Shown piece by piece: positions 53,243 through 63,023 of a stretch of DNA of 64,000 nt. The position numbers and the translations under genes were made by a program. Source of the DNA: Undibacterium sp. YM2 (GTDB lineage: Bacteria > Pseudomonadota > Gammaproteobacteria > Burkholderiales > Burkholderiaceae_D); NCBI RefSeq assembly GCF_009937975.1, contig NZ_AP018441.1, positions 1,364,001 to 1,428,000 of the forward strand. The letters run 5' to 3'. Numbering within the stretch: position 1 is the first letter of the stretch; each line of letters begins with the position of its first letter. The notes under the pieces are model-generated. The model searched no databases. It was not told the origin of the DNA and worked only from the letters and a program-made list of their open reading frames with translations.

Positions 53243-55552
53243 ATGCGTAAAAAATTTGCCTCACCAGCCAGATGTATCTTGATTGCCAGTGTACTGGCAA
53301 TGTCTGTTCACTTGGCCGCATCTGCAAACGATGCCGCGCTGGATCAGGGCGTGCGTGAATGTGCCAGCGGTAGTTATATCCAGGCATTGTCTGTCTTACA
53401 AACTGCTTACGCCAGAGCGGATCAGACAGCGGATAAAGTCGAGGCAGCGTCTGCACTGGCACAGACTTATGTGCAGATGCATCAGGTTGCCAAGGCAGAA
53501 CCCTACCTGGTATTTGCCTTTGATCACGCCAGCAATAAACTGGACAAGGCTGGCTATGCGATTGATGTTGGCAACTGGCAGCAGCAACAGGGGCATGCAG
53601 AGCAGGCGCGTTACTACTACGATACGGCGCTGCAATTGGCGCCGTCGGATGCCGCAATCGCCATCAGCGTCGGACTGAACAGGCAAAAACTGGAGTTAAA
53701 AAATCTGACTCCGGCAGCCAAGCTGAAAAACCTGCAGGCATTGTGGCAGCAACTGATACAAGCAGGAGAGCAGCCACAGGCTGCCCGCTACAGCCTGAAT
53801 CTTGGCGTGCAAGCCAGGGCTTTGGGCGCAGAGGGGCAGAATCTGGCTTTCCAGTCATTCGACCATGCACGCAAACTCGCGGCAAAGCAGGGTCAGGCGA
53901 GATTGCAACTGGAAGCGCTGGACCAGCTTGCACAGCTTTACGAAGATGCCCATCGTTACGATGATGCCCTGGCCTTGACTGATCAGGCAATGCTGGTTTC
54001 ACAGGGGCTGGAAGCGCATGACTTGCTCATCAATATCGAATGGCGTCATGGCCGCATCTTGCGGGTGCAAGCAAAAAATACTGAGGCAATCGCCGCCTAT
54101 CAAAGAGCACTTGAGCATATAGAAGCGATACGCACCGACATACCGGTCGAATATCAGGATGGCCGTTCGTCATTCCGTGAAACACTGGAGCCTGTGTATC
54201 TGGGGCTGGCAGATTTGTTATTGCAGACATCCGCGCAACTGGATGATGTACAAAAAAAAGCACAATTGCGTCGCGCCCGCGATGTGCTGGAATTGTTGAA
54301 GCAAACAGAATTGCAAGACTACCTGGGTGATCGCTGCGCTGTTGATACTGCCAGGGCCAATCGTAAGACTGGCAAGAATGATGTGATCGCTGATGATACA
54401 GCGATACTCTATCCCATCATCTTGCCCGACAGGCTTGAGCTTTTGCTGGAAACAAGCAAGGGCATGTATCGCCATAGTATTACTATGTCTGCCGCAAAGA
54501 TGCGCGTCGACGTGCTGGATTTTGGCAATCTCCTGAAAGACAATCTCTCTTTCAAGCCTCAGGCAAAGCGTCTTTACCAAGCCTTGCTGGCACCAGTTGA
54601 TACCGAATTGACGCAGCAAGGTATACGCACATTAGTTATTGTCCCAGATGGCGTATTGCGCCTTTTACCTTTTGCAGCCCTGCACGATGGCCGACAATTT
54701 GCCATAGAAAAATATGCGATCGCCGTGGTGCCAGCACTGAGCCTGACCAATACCAGTGCCCGTAGCCGGGAAGGGGTAGCATACAAAACACTGCTGGCAG
54801 GCATGAGTGAACCAGGTGCAGTGCTTGATAAACTGCCCGGTGCGATGGTTGAGCAATTGCTGGCAGCGAATCCACAAACGACTGCAAATGGCAGACAAGT
54901 TGCCAGAGCCGTGTTGACGCGCAGCCTGCGTAACATCCCCAAAGCAGGCGAAGCTGCTATCCTGAACAAGCCAGCACAGCATCAACAATTGCAGCAGATG
55001 CTGGCGTTGGCTGGTGTCGATGAAGAAATCCGTACACTGGAAAAACTGACCAGCAGCCAGACTTTGTTGAATGCGAAATTTACCGTCGCTGCATTCAGTC
55101 AAAAAGTCAAAACAGGCGATTACCAGATTGTGCACATTGCTTCGCATGGTGTATTTGGCGGCACTGCCGACAGTACCTTTGTCATGGCGCATGATGACTT
55201 GATCACCATGGATAATTTGCAAGGTTTTTTACGGGCAGGCAGTATGAAAAATCAAGAACTGGAATTATTGACTTTGTCAGCCTGTGAAACGGCTGAGGGT
55301 GATGACAGGGCACCACTGGGCCTGAGTGGTGCGGCTCTCAAAGCCAGGGCCAGGAGTGCCTTGGGTTCATTGTGGCCAGTATCCGATGATGCGGCGACCT
55401 TGCTGATGGGCCAGTTTTACCGCCGCCTGGCAGAACCTGCCATGAGCAAGGCGCAGGCTTTGCAAAAGGCACAATTGGAATTGATGAAAAATAATCAGTT
55501 CAGTCATCCATTTTATTGGGCACCATTCATCATGGTCGGGAGCTGGTTATGA
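53243..55552 (+). CDS. Exported TPR-CHAT domain protein
   Basis: A 769-residue caspase-like protein. A Sec signal peptide (about 1-30; LIASVLAMSVHLAASA) implies a periplasmic or surface location. TPR repeats (about 35-380; ARYYYDTALQLAPSDAA; AYQRALEHIEAIRTDI) are followed by a CHAT protease domain (about 470-769) with the dyad His635 in IVHIASHGVFGG and Cys681 in LTLSACETAEGDDRAPLGLSG. It starts 11 bases after TpsB and its stop overlaps the TpsA start (ATGA). It may process or regulate the secreted partner; this is inference from position. Confidence 0.88.
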   Translation: MRKKFASPARCILIASVLAMSVHLAASANDAALDQGVRECASGSYIQALSVLQTAYARADQTADKVEAASALAQTYVQMHQVAKAEPYLVFAFDHASNKLDKAGYAIDVGNWQQQQGHAEQARYYYDTALQLAPSDAAIAISVGLNRQKLELKNLTPAAKLKNLQALWQQLIQAGEQPQAARYSLNLGVQARALGAEGQNLAFQSFDHARKLAAKQGQARLQLEALDQLAQLYEDAHRYDDALALTDQAMLVSQGLEAHDLLINIEWRHGRILRVQAKNTEAIAAYQRALEHIEAIRTDIPVEYQDGRSSFRETLEPVYLGLADLLLQTSAQLDDVQKKAQLRRARDVLELLKQTELQDYLGDRCAVDTARANRKTGKNDVIADDTAILYPIILPDRLELLLETSKGMYRHSITMSAAKMRVDVLDFGNLLKDNLSFKPQAKRLYQALLAPVDTELTQQGIRTLVIVPDGVLRLLPFAALHDGRQFAIEKYAIAVVPALSLTNTSARSREGVAYKTLLAGMSEPGAVLDKLPGAMVEQLLAANPQTTANGRQVARAVLTRSLRNIPKAGEAAILNKPAQHQQLQQMLALAGVDEEIRTLEKLTSSQTLLNAKFTVAAFSQKVKTGDYQIVHIASHGVFGGTADSTFVMAHDDLITMDNLQGFLRAGSMKNQELELLTLSACETAEGDDRAPLGLSGAALKARARSALGSLWPVSDDAATLLMGQFYRRLAEPAMSKAQALQKAQLELMKNNQFSHPFYWAPFIMVGSWL

Positions 55553-58500
55553 AGACTAAGCGATTACATAAGATGGGCTTGCTCAGATTAAGCCTTCTCA
55601 GAGTAAGCCTGTCCTTGGCTTTTGGGAGTATCCCTGCATTTGTTTACGCCGGTGCCACCACTGACGGTACAGTTGGTGCCGTACAAAACCTCAGTGGCAA
55701 TTTTGTCGTACCACAAAGCCTGGGGTCGACCAAGGGCGGCAATTTATTTCACAGTTTTAAAAACTTCAGTATAGAAAATGGTGAGTCTGCCACTTTCACT
55801 ACGACGACGGCTTTGCAAAATGTCATAACCCGTGTCACTGGCGGTGCAGCCTCGAATATCAATGGTTTGTTGAAACTCAGCGCATCTGCGGGTAACCAGC
55901 CGCATTTTTATTTCATCAATCCTGCTGGTGTGATTGTTGGTGCAGGTGCTGCCATCGATGTACCCGCAGGTTTGCATATCAGCACAGCAGATTATGTGAA
56001 ATTTGCAGATGGAAATTTTTATGTCGATACGGCAAAAGCCAGCACCCTGTCTGCTGCCGCGCCTGAGGCTTTTGGATTTTTGGGAAATAATTCTGCCGCT
56101 CTCGAATTCAAAAACGGCGCGACTGTCAATGTCCGCCCGCAACAAGCACTGACCCTGGCCGCTGGCGATATCACGATCAATGACGCCAGCTTGCTTGCAC
56201 CCGGCGCGGCAGTGCGTGTGGCTGCAGTGGGCAAGAGCAAGCTGGAAGTTGGTTTTGCCGGTGATTTGCCTGCAGCGGGTGGCAAGTTGAGTATCCTCAA
56301 TGGCGGCAGCATCAATGCGTCTGTGAGTGGTAATGTCGATGGTGCCCAGGTGCGAGTACAGGCTGGGGATATTATGATTGACGGCCAGGATGCACGCAAG
56401 CCTACCGGCATTTTCAGCAATGCCAATGATGGTGGCGCAAAATCTGGTGACATCGTTATTGCGGCAAACCAGCAGCTCAGCATCGTCAATGCCGGTCGCA
56501 TTTCGACTTCTACTTTTAGTTCTGGCAATGCCGGTTCCATCAGGCTGGATGCAGGTAGTGTCAGCATGGATGGCAAGGGCCAGGTAACAGGTATTTTCAG
56601 CCAGGCTAATGAGGCTTATGGCAATGCAGGTAATCTTGACATTAATGTAGCTGGCAAACTCAATATCCTGAATGGTGCCGTCATTTCATCATCGACCTAT
56701 ACCTCAGGCAATGCTGGCAATGTGCGTGTGAATGCTGGCGACATCATGCTGGATGGCGCAGAGGCCAATGGTCCATATACAGGCTTGCTCAGCACCACCA
56801 ATAAAGGCACAGGCAATGCTGGCAATGTCGAGGCCACTGCCAAAGGCAAGCTCAGCATATTGAGCAGCGCACAAATCTCTTCCGCCACTTATGCGGCAGG
56901 GCAGGGTGCCGATGTCAAAGTCACTGCGGCAGAATTGCTGATCAATGGCAACGGCGTCTCTACCGGCATCAACAGTATTTCTGGCGCTGCTGGCAACGCC
57001 GGTAATGTCAGCGTCAATGTCAGCGGAGCCACTTCCATATTTTCTGAAGGTGGTATTTCAACGTCGGCATTTGATGCAGGGCAGGCTGGCAAGATCAGGT
57101 TTGTTGGCAATAGCCTGAGCATTGATGGTCAGGGGCTGGAAGCGGGCATCTATAGTGACGCCGGAGATTTCCGTACCGCAGCCAGCTTCCGTGGTGGTAA
57201 TGGCGGTGATATTGATGTAAGCCTGACAGGTAAATTATCACTGGCTGGTGGCGGGCGTATATCCACTACAACTTACACACGCGGCAATAGCGGTTCTATC
57301 AATGTAGCTGCCAACACTGTGGCTCTGGATGGTGACGGCAGCGGCATTCTGGCAGAAACCATAGGCATCGGTAACGCGGGCAATATCGCAGTCAAGACCA
57401 GCCAGTCTTTGCAGATACAAAACGGTGCCAGGATTTCTTCTGCAACCCACTTTGTTGGCAATGGCGGCAGCGTCAGCATTGATGCTGCCAGCCTTGATAT
57501 TGATGGCAAGAGCCTGACGACCGGCATCTATAGTGATGCTGGTACGCAGGCACAAGGTAATGCGGGAAATGTAGCAGTCAATGTGACAGGCAATCTGTCA
57601 TTGAAGGATGGTGGTCAGATATCGTCCGCGACGACCAGTTATACCACTGGTTCGGCTGGTACGGTGAAGGTCAATGCTGCCAATATCAGCCTCGATGGCA
57701 AGCTCAGTAACCCTGTCAAGGACGATGAGGGAAATTCCAAGGTCTTGAGTACAGGTATCTTCAGCAGCGCCAATGCCGGTGATGAATCTACCAGCAGGTC
57801 AGTCGGCAATGCCGGTACCGTGAATGTCACTGCGGGTCAACTGCAGATGAGCAATGCCGCATTGATTTCATCAAGTGCCTATGCCAAGGGCAAGGCGGGT
57901 GAAGTCAATGTCAATGCCAGTAAAATTCGTGTAGACAGCAATGCCATTATCAGCTCTGAAGCCGGTGCTGCATCCAGCGGTTATACTGGTAATGTGAATA
58001 TCAAGGCGACAGACAGCCTGAATCTGGATCAGGGCATAGTATCAATTAGCAATGCCGCCCAGGTCAGCGCCGACAAATTGCCAGCCAAGACCCTGCTGGC
58101 AATTGATGCTCCGGATATCACATTGCAAAAAGCGCAGATCACTGCTTCTGCCAGCGGCAATGTGGCGGCCAGCGATATTCGCCTCAACTACGCTCACCGC
58201 CTGCTTGCCAAAAACAGTAATATCAACACCAGTGCTTTTGATGGCAATGGCGGTGCAATTACGGTACAGGGTAAAGGCGCTTTGATACTTGAGCGCTCAC
58301 AAATCACTACCTCCGTTACAGGTTTGCAGACCGGTAATGGTGGTGACATCAGCATCAGTGCGCCAGCTTTGATACTGCGCAGTGGCTTCGTCCAGGCAAA
58401 TACTGCGGCCAAGGCTGCCAGTGGTGGTAATGTGAACATACAGGTGAACGCCACCATCGCCAGTGGCAATCAATTGCTGCTTGGCGGTGCACCATTAAAA

Positions 58501-58737
58501 TTTGATGGAAGTGGCAAGAATTTGATACAGGCGGCTGCACCTGATGGCGTGAACGGGGCTGTCAGACTGAGTAGCCCGCAAGTCGATTTCTCCGCCAGCC
58601 TTGTGAATTTGAATGCGCAGACTTATGATTTTGCTGACCTGGCGGCGGACTTGTGCCGGCTGGGTAGCGGTAGCTCCCTAAGCCTGGTTGGAAGGGGCGG
58701 CTTATTGCCGACTGCCACTGGTTTATTGAGATACTAA
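55549..58737 (+). CDS. Two-partner secretion exoprotein (TpsA; filamentous haemagglutinin type)
   Basis: A 1062-residue secreted beta-helix protein. A long signal peptide (about 1-40) precedes the TPS secretion domain (about 40-190; NLSGNFVVPQSLGSTKGGNLFHSF, split with FHSFKNFSIENGESATF, and NPAGVIVGAGAAIDVPAGLHIS). The rest consists of imperfect repeats rich in GNAGNVxVNAG and ISSATYTxGN, typical of a right-handed beta-helix. There is no obvious toxin module at the C-terminus, so an adhesin or matrix role is likely. It shares four bases with the CHAT gene and is 6 bases before the cyclase gene. Confidence 0.92.
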   Translation: MKTKRLHKMGLLRLSLLRVSLSLAFGSIPAFVYAGATTDGTVGAVQNLSGNFVVPQSLGSTKGGNLFHSFKNFSIENGESATFTTTTALQNVITRVTGGAASNINGLLKLSASAGNQPHFYFINPAGVIVGAGAAIDVPAGLHISTADYVKFADGNFYVDTAKASTLSAAAPEAFGFLGNNSAALEFKNGATVNVRPQQALTLAAGDITINDASLLAPGAAVRVAAVGKSKLEVGFAGDLPAAGGKLSILNGGSINASVSGNVDGAQVRVQAGDIMIDGQDARKPTGIFSNANDGGAKSGDIVIAANQQLSIVNAGRISTSTFSSGNAGSIRLDAGSVSMDGKGQVTGIFSQANEAYGNAGNLDINVAGKLNILNGAVISSSTYTSGNAGNVRVNAGDIMLDGAEANGPYTGLLSTTNKGTGNAGNVEATAKGKLSILSSAQISSATYAAGQGADVKVTAAELLINGNGVSTGINSISGAAGNAGNVSVNVSGATSIFSEGGISTSAFDAGQAGKIRFVGNSLSIDGQGLEAGIYSDAGDFRTAASFRGGNGGDIDVSLTGKLSLAGGGRISTTTYTRGNSGSINVAANTVALDGDGSGILAETIGIGNAGNIAVKTSQSLQIQNGARISSATHFVGNGGSVSIDAASLDIDGKSLTTGIYSDAGTQAQGNAGNVAVNVTGNLSLKDGGQISSATTSYTTGSAGTVKVNAANISLDGKLSNPVKDDEGNSKVLSTGIFSSANAGDESTSRSVGNAGTVNVTAGQLQMSNAALISSSAYAKGKAGEVNVNASKIRVDSNAIISSEAGAASSGYTGNVNIKATDSLNLDQGIVSISNAAQVSADKLPAKTLLAIDAPDITLQKAQITASASGNVAASDIRLNYAHRLLAKNSNINTSAFDGNGGAITVQGKGALILERSQITTSVTGLQTGNGGDISISAPALILRSGFVQANTAAKAASGGNVNIQVNATIASGNQLLLGGAPLKFDGSGKNLIQAAAPDGVNGAVRLSSPQVDFSASLVNLNAQTYDFADLAADLCRLGSGSSLSLVGRGGLLPTATGLLRY

Positions 58738-58743
58738 GTTGCC

Positions 58744-60582
58744 ATGACCAAGTTCAGACATCTGCAGGATTTTTTTACCCCGCGCTTGCTGCAAGTGCTG
58801 GGTTTGCTGGTGCTGCTTGTTGTGGCTGCATTCTTGCTGCGTTTGCCTGCGGTCATTGCGATAGACAATAAAATTCTCGACCTGCAATTCAAATTATCGC
58901 GTGAATACTCTCCTCAAAAAATAGCCATAGACCCCGTTGTCGTGGGAATAGATGAGGCCTTTCTTGATGAAGTCGATGAGCCACTGAGCCTGAATCATCA
59001 GCATCTGGCCAATTTTCTGAAAGCCATGAATCAGGCCGGAGCCAAAGTAGTAGGCATGGATTTAAGCTTGCCTGAAAAGCGTTTTGACAGCCTGATTTCC
59101 ACCCGCAAGGATGCTGCCGATTTTCACAAGATATTGCTTAGTGGCCTGCTCGACAGCATACAGAACACACCGCTGGTCACTGCCAAAATATGGGATTTGA
59201 AGCATGCGCATTACCGCGATATCCAGGTGGATTACGCAGCCGTGTTAGGCATGCAGGGCGAACAGTTTCAGGCTGTCGCCTCAGCTGAGTTTTGCCGCGA
59301 CAGTGACCAGCGCATACGCCGTTTTCCGGGGCGTGATTGCCAGCCCGACCGCAGTGAGCGCGGCCTGGCGACTGAGATAGCGGCAGCAGCAGGCGTACGG
59401 CAAGACTGGAATGGCCTGATCAATTACCGCTTGGGTGAGCGCTTCAGATATGTCCCGCTACAAGAAGTCTTGAAGCTTGCGGGACAGGGTAAAACCGAAG
59501 AATTGAAAAAGCGCTTTGCAGGCAAAGTTGTCTTGCTCGGTGCAACCATGGATGCGACTGACTTGGTGGATTTGCCAGTGTCACTGGCAGCCTGGTTGCC
59601 GGTGAATGATCCTAATCCTGGTGTACTGGCACACGCGCAGTTACTGCGCAGCATACTGAACCAGCGTTTATTGCAGCAGGCTGGCACGCTCAGTCTGTTT
59701 GCTTTGTCTGCCTTGTTTGTACTGTTCTGGCTGGGACGCAGCATACGCATTAAAGTGCTGGTGTTTGCAGTGGCGACTGTGGGTCTGTTCGCAGCTAGCA
59801 GCATCGCCATGCAATATGATGTTTGGCTGCCACCGACGGCAGCTTTTCTGACTGGCATGATGGCACTGAGCTGCAGCGGCGCCTGGCAAGCCTGGCGGCA
59901 TTACATCGACAAGCAAAGATTGAGCAAGGCTTTTTCTGGTCGCGTCAGTCCCGCCGTCATGCAGGAAATAGTTGAGGGGCGTATAGACCAGACTTCACAG
60001 AGCAGACGTTTGCATGTTTGTGTCTTGTTTTCTGATATCCGTAGCTTCACCACTTTGTGTGAACATGCACAGGCAGAGGATGTGGTCAGTCTCTTGAATC
60101 GCTATTTTGCAGTTATGAGCAAGCCTGTGCATGAACATGGCGGTACCATAGACAAGTTTATTGGCGATGGCATGATGGCATTTTTTGGCGCACCCAAGCG
60201 ACTCGACAATCCAGCACAAAATGCCTTCAATGCTGCGCAGGCGATGCTGGCTGCATTGGATACATTGAACCTGGAATTTGCGGCAGAAGGCAAGCCTGCA
60301 TTGCAGATAGGTATAGGCCTGCATGCGGGCGATGCAGTCATTGGCCAGGTCGGTTCAGCAGAGCGGCACGAATACACGGCCATAGGCGATACCGTCAACA
60401 CCGCTGCAAGGATAGAGGGTTTGTGCAAGGACGTGGGTTATCCTGTTGTCTGTTCGGAGGCCGTGCTTGCCAGCCTGGCAGAAGCTGACACGTTGACCCC
60501 GCTCGGTGATAAAAATCTCAAAGGACGTTCTGCCATTGCCGTTTGGGGCTGGCAGCCGGTATCTGTTGTTACTGAAATTTAA
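58744..60582 (+). CDS. CHASE2-domain class III adenylate/guanylate cyclase
   Basis: A 612-residue membrane cyclase. TM1 (about 18-38), an extracytoplasmic CHASE2 domain (about 39-300; DNKILDLQFKLSREYSPQ; VVGMDLSLPEKRFDS; VLLGATMDATDLVDLP), three TM helices (about 312-380), then the class III catalytic domain (about 415-600; LFSDIRSFTTLCEHAQAEDV with the first metal Asp, KFIGDGMMAFFGAP with the second, EYTAIGDTVNTAARIEGLC). Product (cAMP or cGMP) cannot be decided by eye. It belongs to the secretion operon. Confidence 0.93.
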   Translation: MTKFRHLQDFFTPRLLQVLGLLVLLVVAAFLLRLPAVIAIDNKILDLQFKLSREYSPQKIAIDPVVVGIDEAFLDEVDEPLSLNHQHLANFLKAMNQAGAKVVGMDLSLPEKRFDSLISTRKDAADFHKILLSGLLDSIQNTPLVTAKIWDLKHAHYRDIQVDYAAVLGMQGEQFQAVASAEFCRDSDQRIRRFPGRDCQPDRSERGLATEIAAAAGVRQDWNGLINYRLGERFRYVPLQEVLKLAGQGKTEELKKRFAGKVVLLGATMDATDLVDLPVSLAAWLPVNDPNPGVLAHAQLLRSILNQRLLQQAGTLSLFALSALFVLFWLGRSIRIKVLVFAVATVGLFAASSIAMQYDVWLPPTAAFLTGMMALSCSGAWQAWRHYIDKQRLSKAFSGRVSPAVMQEIVEGRIDQTSQSRRLHVCVLFSDIRSFTTLCEHAQAEDVVSLLNRYFAVMSKPVHEHGGTIDKFIGDGMMAFFGAPKRLDNPAQNAFNAAQAMLAALDTLNLEFAAEGKPALQIGIGLHAGDAVIGQVGSAERHEYTAIGDTVNTAARIEGLCKDVGYPVVCSEAVLASLAEADTLTPLGDKNLKGRSAIAVWGWQPVSVVTEI

Positions 60583-60611
60583 ATACCGCAATTTAATTGA
60601 TGGGTGTGATG

Positions 60612-61478
60612 ATGAAAAAAAGTATGAATGGATTGAGAACCTATCTGGCCATCATGGCCAGTCTCGTCGCAGTGCTGACTTGCGGCCTGGCACGTGCTGA
60701 AGCTGCACTGGGCATGGTGCTGGACGTGCAGGGTAATGGCAAGATGGAAGTCAATGGAACGACATCTAAACTGCAGTTGCTGGCTTACCTGCAACCGAAA
60801 ATGCAAATTACGCTGGAGACAGGTGCCAGGGCTTCGCTGTCTTTATATGCAACACGCAGCGTGTATCAGTTGACCGGTCCTGCAACGGTAAGCATAGAAA
60901 AAGACGGCGTCACCAGTTTGCAAGGGCAAAAAGCGGTAGTCCGGCCCATGGCAGAAAAACTCGTGCGTGCGGCAGAAACCAGCAATGTGATTGCCGGTGC
61001 CGTACGCATGCGCCAGGTGCCACCGCGCATCGTTGTCGTTACGCCAGAAAACAATTCCCTGTTGCTGGGCCAGCGCCCTGGCTTTAGCTGGATTTCTGCT
61101 GAAGCGGCTGAGTTTGATATCAGCATTTCTGACATGGATGAGAAACCCGTTATCACAGAAAAAACCAGAGAGCATAACTGGCAATTGCCAGAGAAGATCA
61201 AGCTGGAAGAGGGTACAACTTATCGCTGGCAAGTCGCTTATGTCTCGCCCAAAGATGGCAAGACATATACCTCCAGGGCTGAATTCAAAATGGCCAGCAA
61301 GGCAGAAGCTACAAGCCTGAATGAATTGAAGCCAGAAGACAATGCCGGTGTCGAAGACTGGGTCATGTATGCCGCCATGCTGCAAAGCAAGCGTGCGTTC
61401 GGCGAGGCCAGGCAAGTCTGGCAACAGATTGCCAGACAGCGGCCAGACTTGCAAAAACTGTCTGAAGCTGCTCCTTAA
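60612..61478 (+). CDS. Exported FecR-domain-like protein
   Basis: About 288 residues, exported through a signal peptide (GLRTYLAIMASLVAVLTCGLARAEA). Residues about 35-110 resemble a FecR-type beta domain (GMVLDVQGNGKMEVNGTTS; LETGARASLSLYATRSVYQLTGP). A fibronectin-type region follows (RPGFSWISAEAAEFDISISD; GTTYRWQVAYVSPKDGKTY). Several ATGs lie close together (60600, 60609, 60612); 60612 gives the cleanest signal peptide, but none has a strong Shine-Dalgarno. Last gene of the secretion operon; a possible sensor or scaffold for the cyclase or exoprotein. Confidence 0.8.
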   Translation: MKKSMNGLRTYLAIMASLVAVLTCGLARAEAALGMVLDVQGNGKMEVNGTTSKLQLLAYLQPKMQITLETGARASLSLYATRSVYQLTGPATVSIEKDGVTSLQGQKAVVRPMAEKLVRAAETSNVIAGAVRMRQVPPRIVVVTPENNSLLLGQRPGFSWISAEAAEFDISISDMDEKPVITEKTREHNWQLPEKIKLEEGTTYRWQVAYVSPKDGKTYTSRAEFKMASKAEATSLNELKPEDNAGVEDWVMYAAMLQSKRAFGEARQVWQQIARQRPDLQKLSEAAP

Positions 61479-61482
61479 ACAA

Positions 61483-61516
61483 AAAACGCCACGCTCATTT
61501 CTGATCGTGGCGTTTT
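61483..61516. terminator. Bidirectional rho-independent terminator
   Basis: Perfect 11-bp stem AAAACGCCACG / CGTGGCGTTTT with a 12-base loop, A-run before and T-run after, between the convergent FecR-like and GAF genes. Confidence 0.9.
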
Positions 61517-61532
61517 AATAATGCGCAGTATT

Positions 61533-62855
61533 TTATGCTGCTGTATTCATGCCGGTATCCAGAAAATCGACATGGAAATCAACAATGACCTGACCTGCGA
61601 TACGCTGGACAGAGCCATCCTTGTGCATGCGGCTGACTGTTTTGTCTTCGCGTGAACGCACATCAATCTGGAATTCAGGATGACTCTTGGCAAAGGCATC
61701 CTGTATGGTTTCCCTGACTTGTGCGATCAAGGCTTTTTCTGAGGCAGATACAGTATCAATTGCATCTTGTGCAGTTTGTTCGGCAGCAGCAACAACGGCT
61801 TCAGCATCGCCAAAGAACTGATCCACAGTTTGCCTGAATTCTCTTTGTGTAGTCACCACATATTGAATCTTGGCGATAGGGAACAGGCTATGCACGATGC
61901 GCGAAGCCATGACACGTTCAGGGTCAGTCGTCATGACAGTCAGGCTATCAGCAATTTCTTCCAGTATGACCCAGTGATGATCTTCTACATAGGCGCGTTT
62001 GAAATTCTTCAAGGCATCCGGGCGTGCACGGTCTGCCTTGTAAGGCTGGTATTCGCATTCAAAGAAGGTCGCCAGGGAATTGCCTATGTCCGTCAGGCTG
62101 ACTTCAAATTCGTCGATGAGGATTTCTTCTACATCCACACCCTTGCGGCGTGCTGCACGCGCAGCCAGGCCCAGTTCAGGTATCGACAGTATCGATGATT
62201 TGATCAATGAATCAAACTTGGTATGAATTACCTGCGGTGACATCAGACGCTGGGCGAAAGCTACAGCCAGGGTGTTGCGCAGGTATTTGAAGCCTTCTTC
62301 CAGCAGTGGTGGGAACTGGCAATCATTGCGGTTGTTGATCAGTTGCAGTACACCCAGCAATTCATTGCTCTGTTCATGGATCAGCGGGCCGACCAGCATG
62401 TGTTTGGTGCGAAAACCAGTGCGTTGATCAACACGGCGCAAAAACTCCAGCTTCGGTGAATGCTTCCTGAGTTCTGCTTCGTCATACACATTCAGGATAT
62501 TGACTGTCTGCTTGCTCATGGCGACGAAACCGGCCACGCTTTTTTCAGAGATGGGCAGGGCAAAATCCTTGAATGAAGTCAAGCCGGTCTTGACCTTGGA
62601 TTCAATGGCATTTTTCTTGTAGTTGACCGAATACAGCGTCAGGCGCTCACAATCAAACAGGTTGCAGATATCCTGGGACAGATCAAGCATGATCTGCTCG
62701 ATATTGCTGGTCGAATGGATGGCATTCGTGATGGTTTGCAGGTTCTTGAAGAAATGTAAGCGGGCATGCACGTCCTCTTTATCATATACATCATACTTAT
62801 CTTGCTGGACACGGCGTACAAAACTCATAAATTTGCTTTCATCGATGGAATTCAA
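61533..62855 (-). CDS. GAF-domain signalling protein
   Basis: A 440-residue soluble protein. A GAF domain covers about 45-205 (IEQIMLDLSQDICNLFDCERLTLYSV; LVGPLIHEQSNELLGVLQLINNRND). The following region (SILSIPELGLAARAARRKGVDVEEILI; SLTDIGNSLATFFECEYQPYK) resembles the MshEN/GspE N-terminal module that in some proteins binds c-di-GMP. The C-terminal part (about 300-440) is not recognised, but has a helical segment rich in Ala/Glu. No output enzyme domain. Function unknown. Confidence 0.8.
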   Translation of the reverse strand: MNSIDESKFMSFVRRVQQDKYDVYDKEDVHARLHFFKNLQTITNAIHSTSNIEQIMLDLSQDICNLFDCERLTLYSVNYKKNAIESKVKTGLTSFKDFALPISEKSVAGFVAMSKQTVNILNVYDEAELRKHSPKLEFLRRVDQRTGFRTKHMLVGPLIHEQSNELLGVLQLINNRNDCQFPPLLEEGFKYLRNTLAVAFAQRLMSPQVIHTKFDSLIKSSILSIPELGLAARAARRKGVDVEEILIDEFEVSLTDIGNSLATFFECEYQPYKADRARPDALKNFKRAYVEDHHWVILEEIADSLTVMTTDPERVMASRIVHSLFPIAKIQYVVTTQREFRQTVDQFFGDAEAVVAAAEQTAQDAIDTVSASEKALIAQVRETIQDAFAKSHPEFQIDVRSREDKTVSRMHKDGSVQRIAGQVIVDFHVDFLDTGMNTAA

Positions 62856-62986
62856 TCCCGGCTATTCTGCCACAGCCAGGCTATATCGTCATTGCGACAC
62901 TGATAAGCTTGGGCGCGTTTTTTGTAAAAAGCCCGCGCCGAAAATTGCTTTTTGGGAAAGTATTGCTATTTTATGACTATTTCCAT

Positions 62987-63015
62987 TAAAAAAGAGGCAT
63001 TTCTGCCTCTTTTTA
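62987..63015. terminator. Terminator of the M13 peptidase gene
   Basis: AGAGGCA / TGCCTCT stem with a 4-base loop, flanked by A-run and T-run. It lies 9 bases beyond the stop codon of the peptidase gene on the minus strand and works in either direction. Confidence 0.85.
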
Positions 63016-63023
63016 CCTGAATA

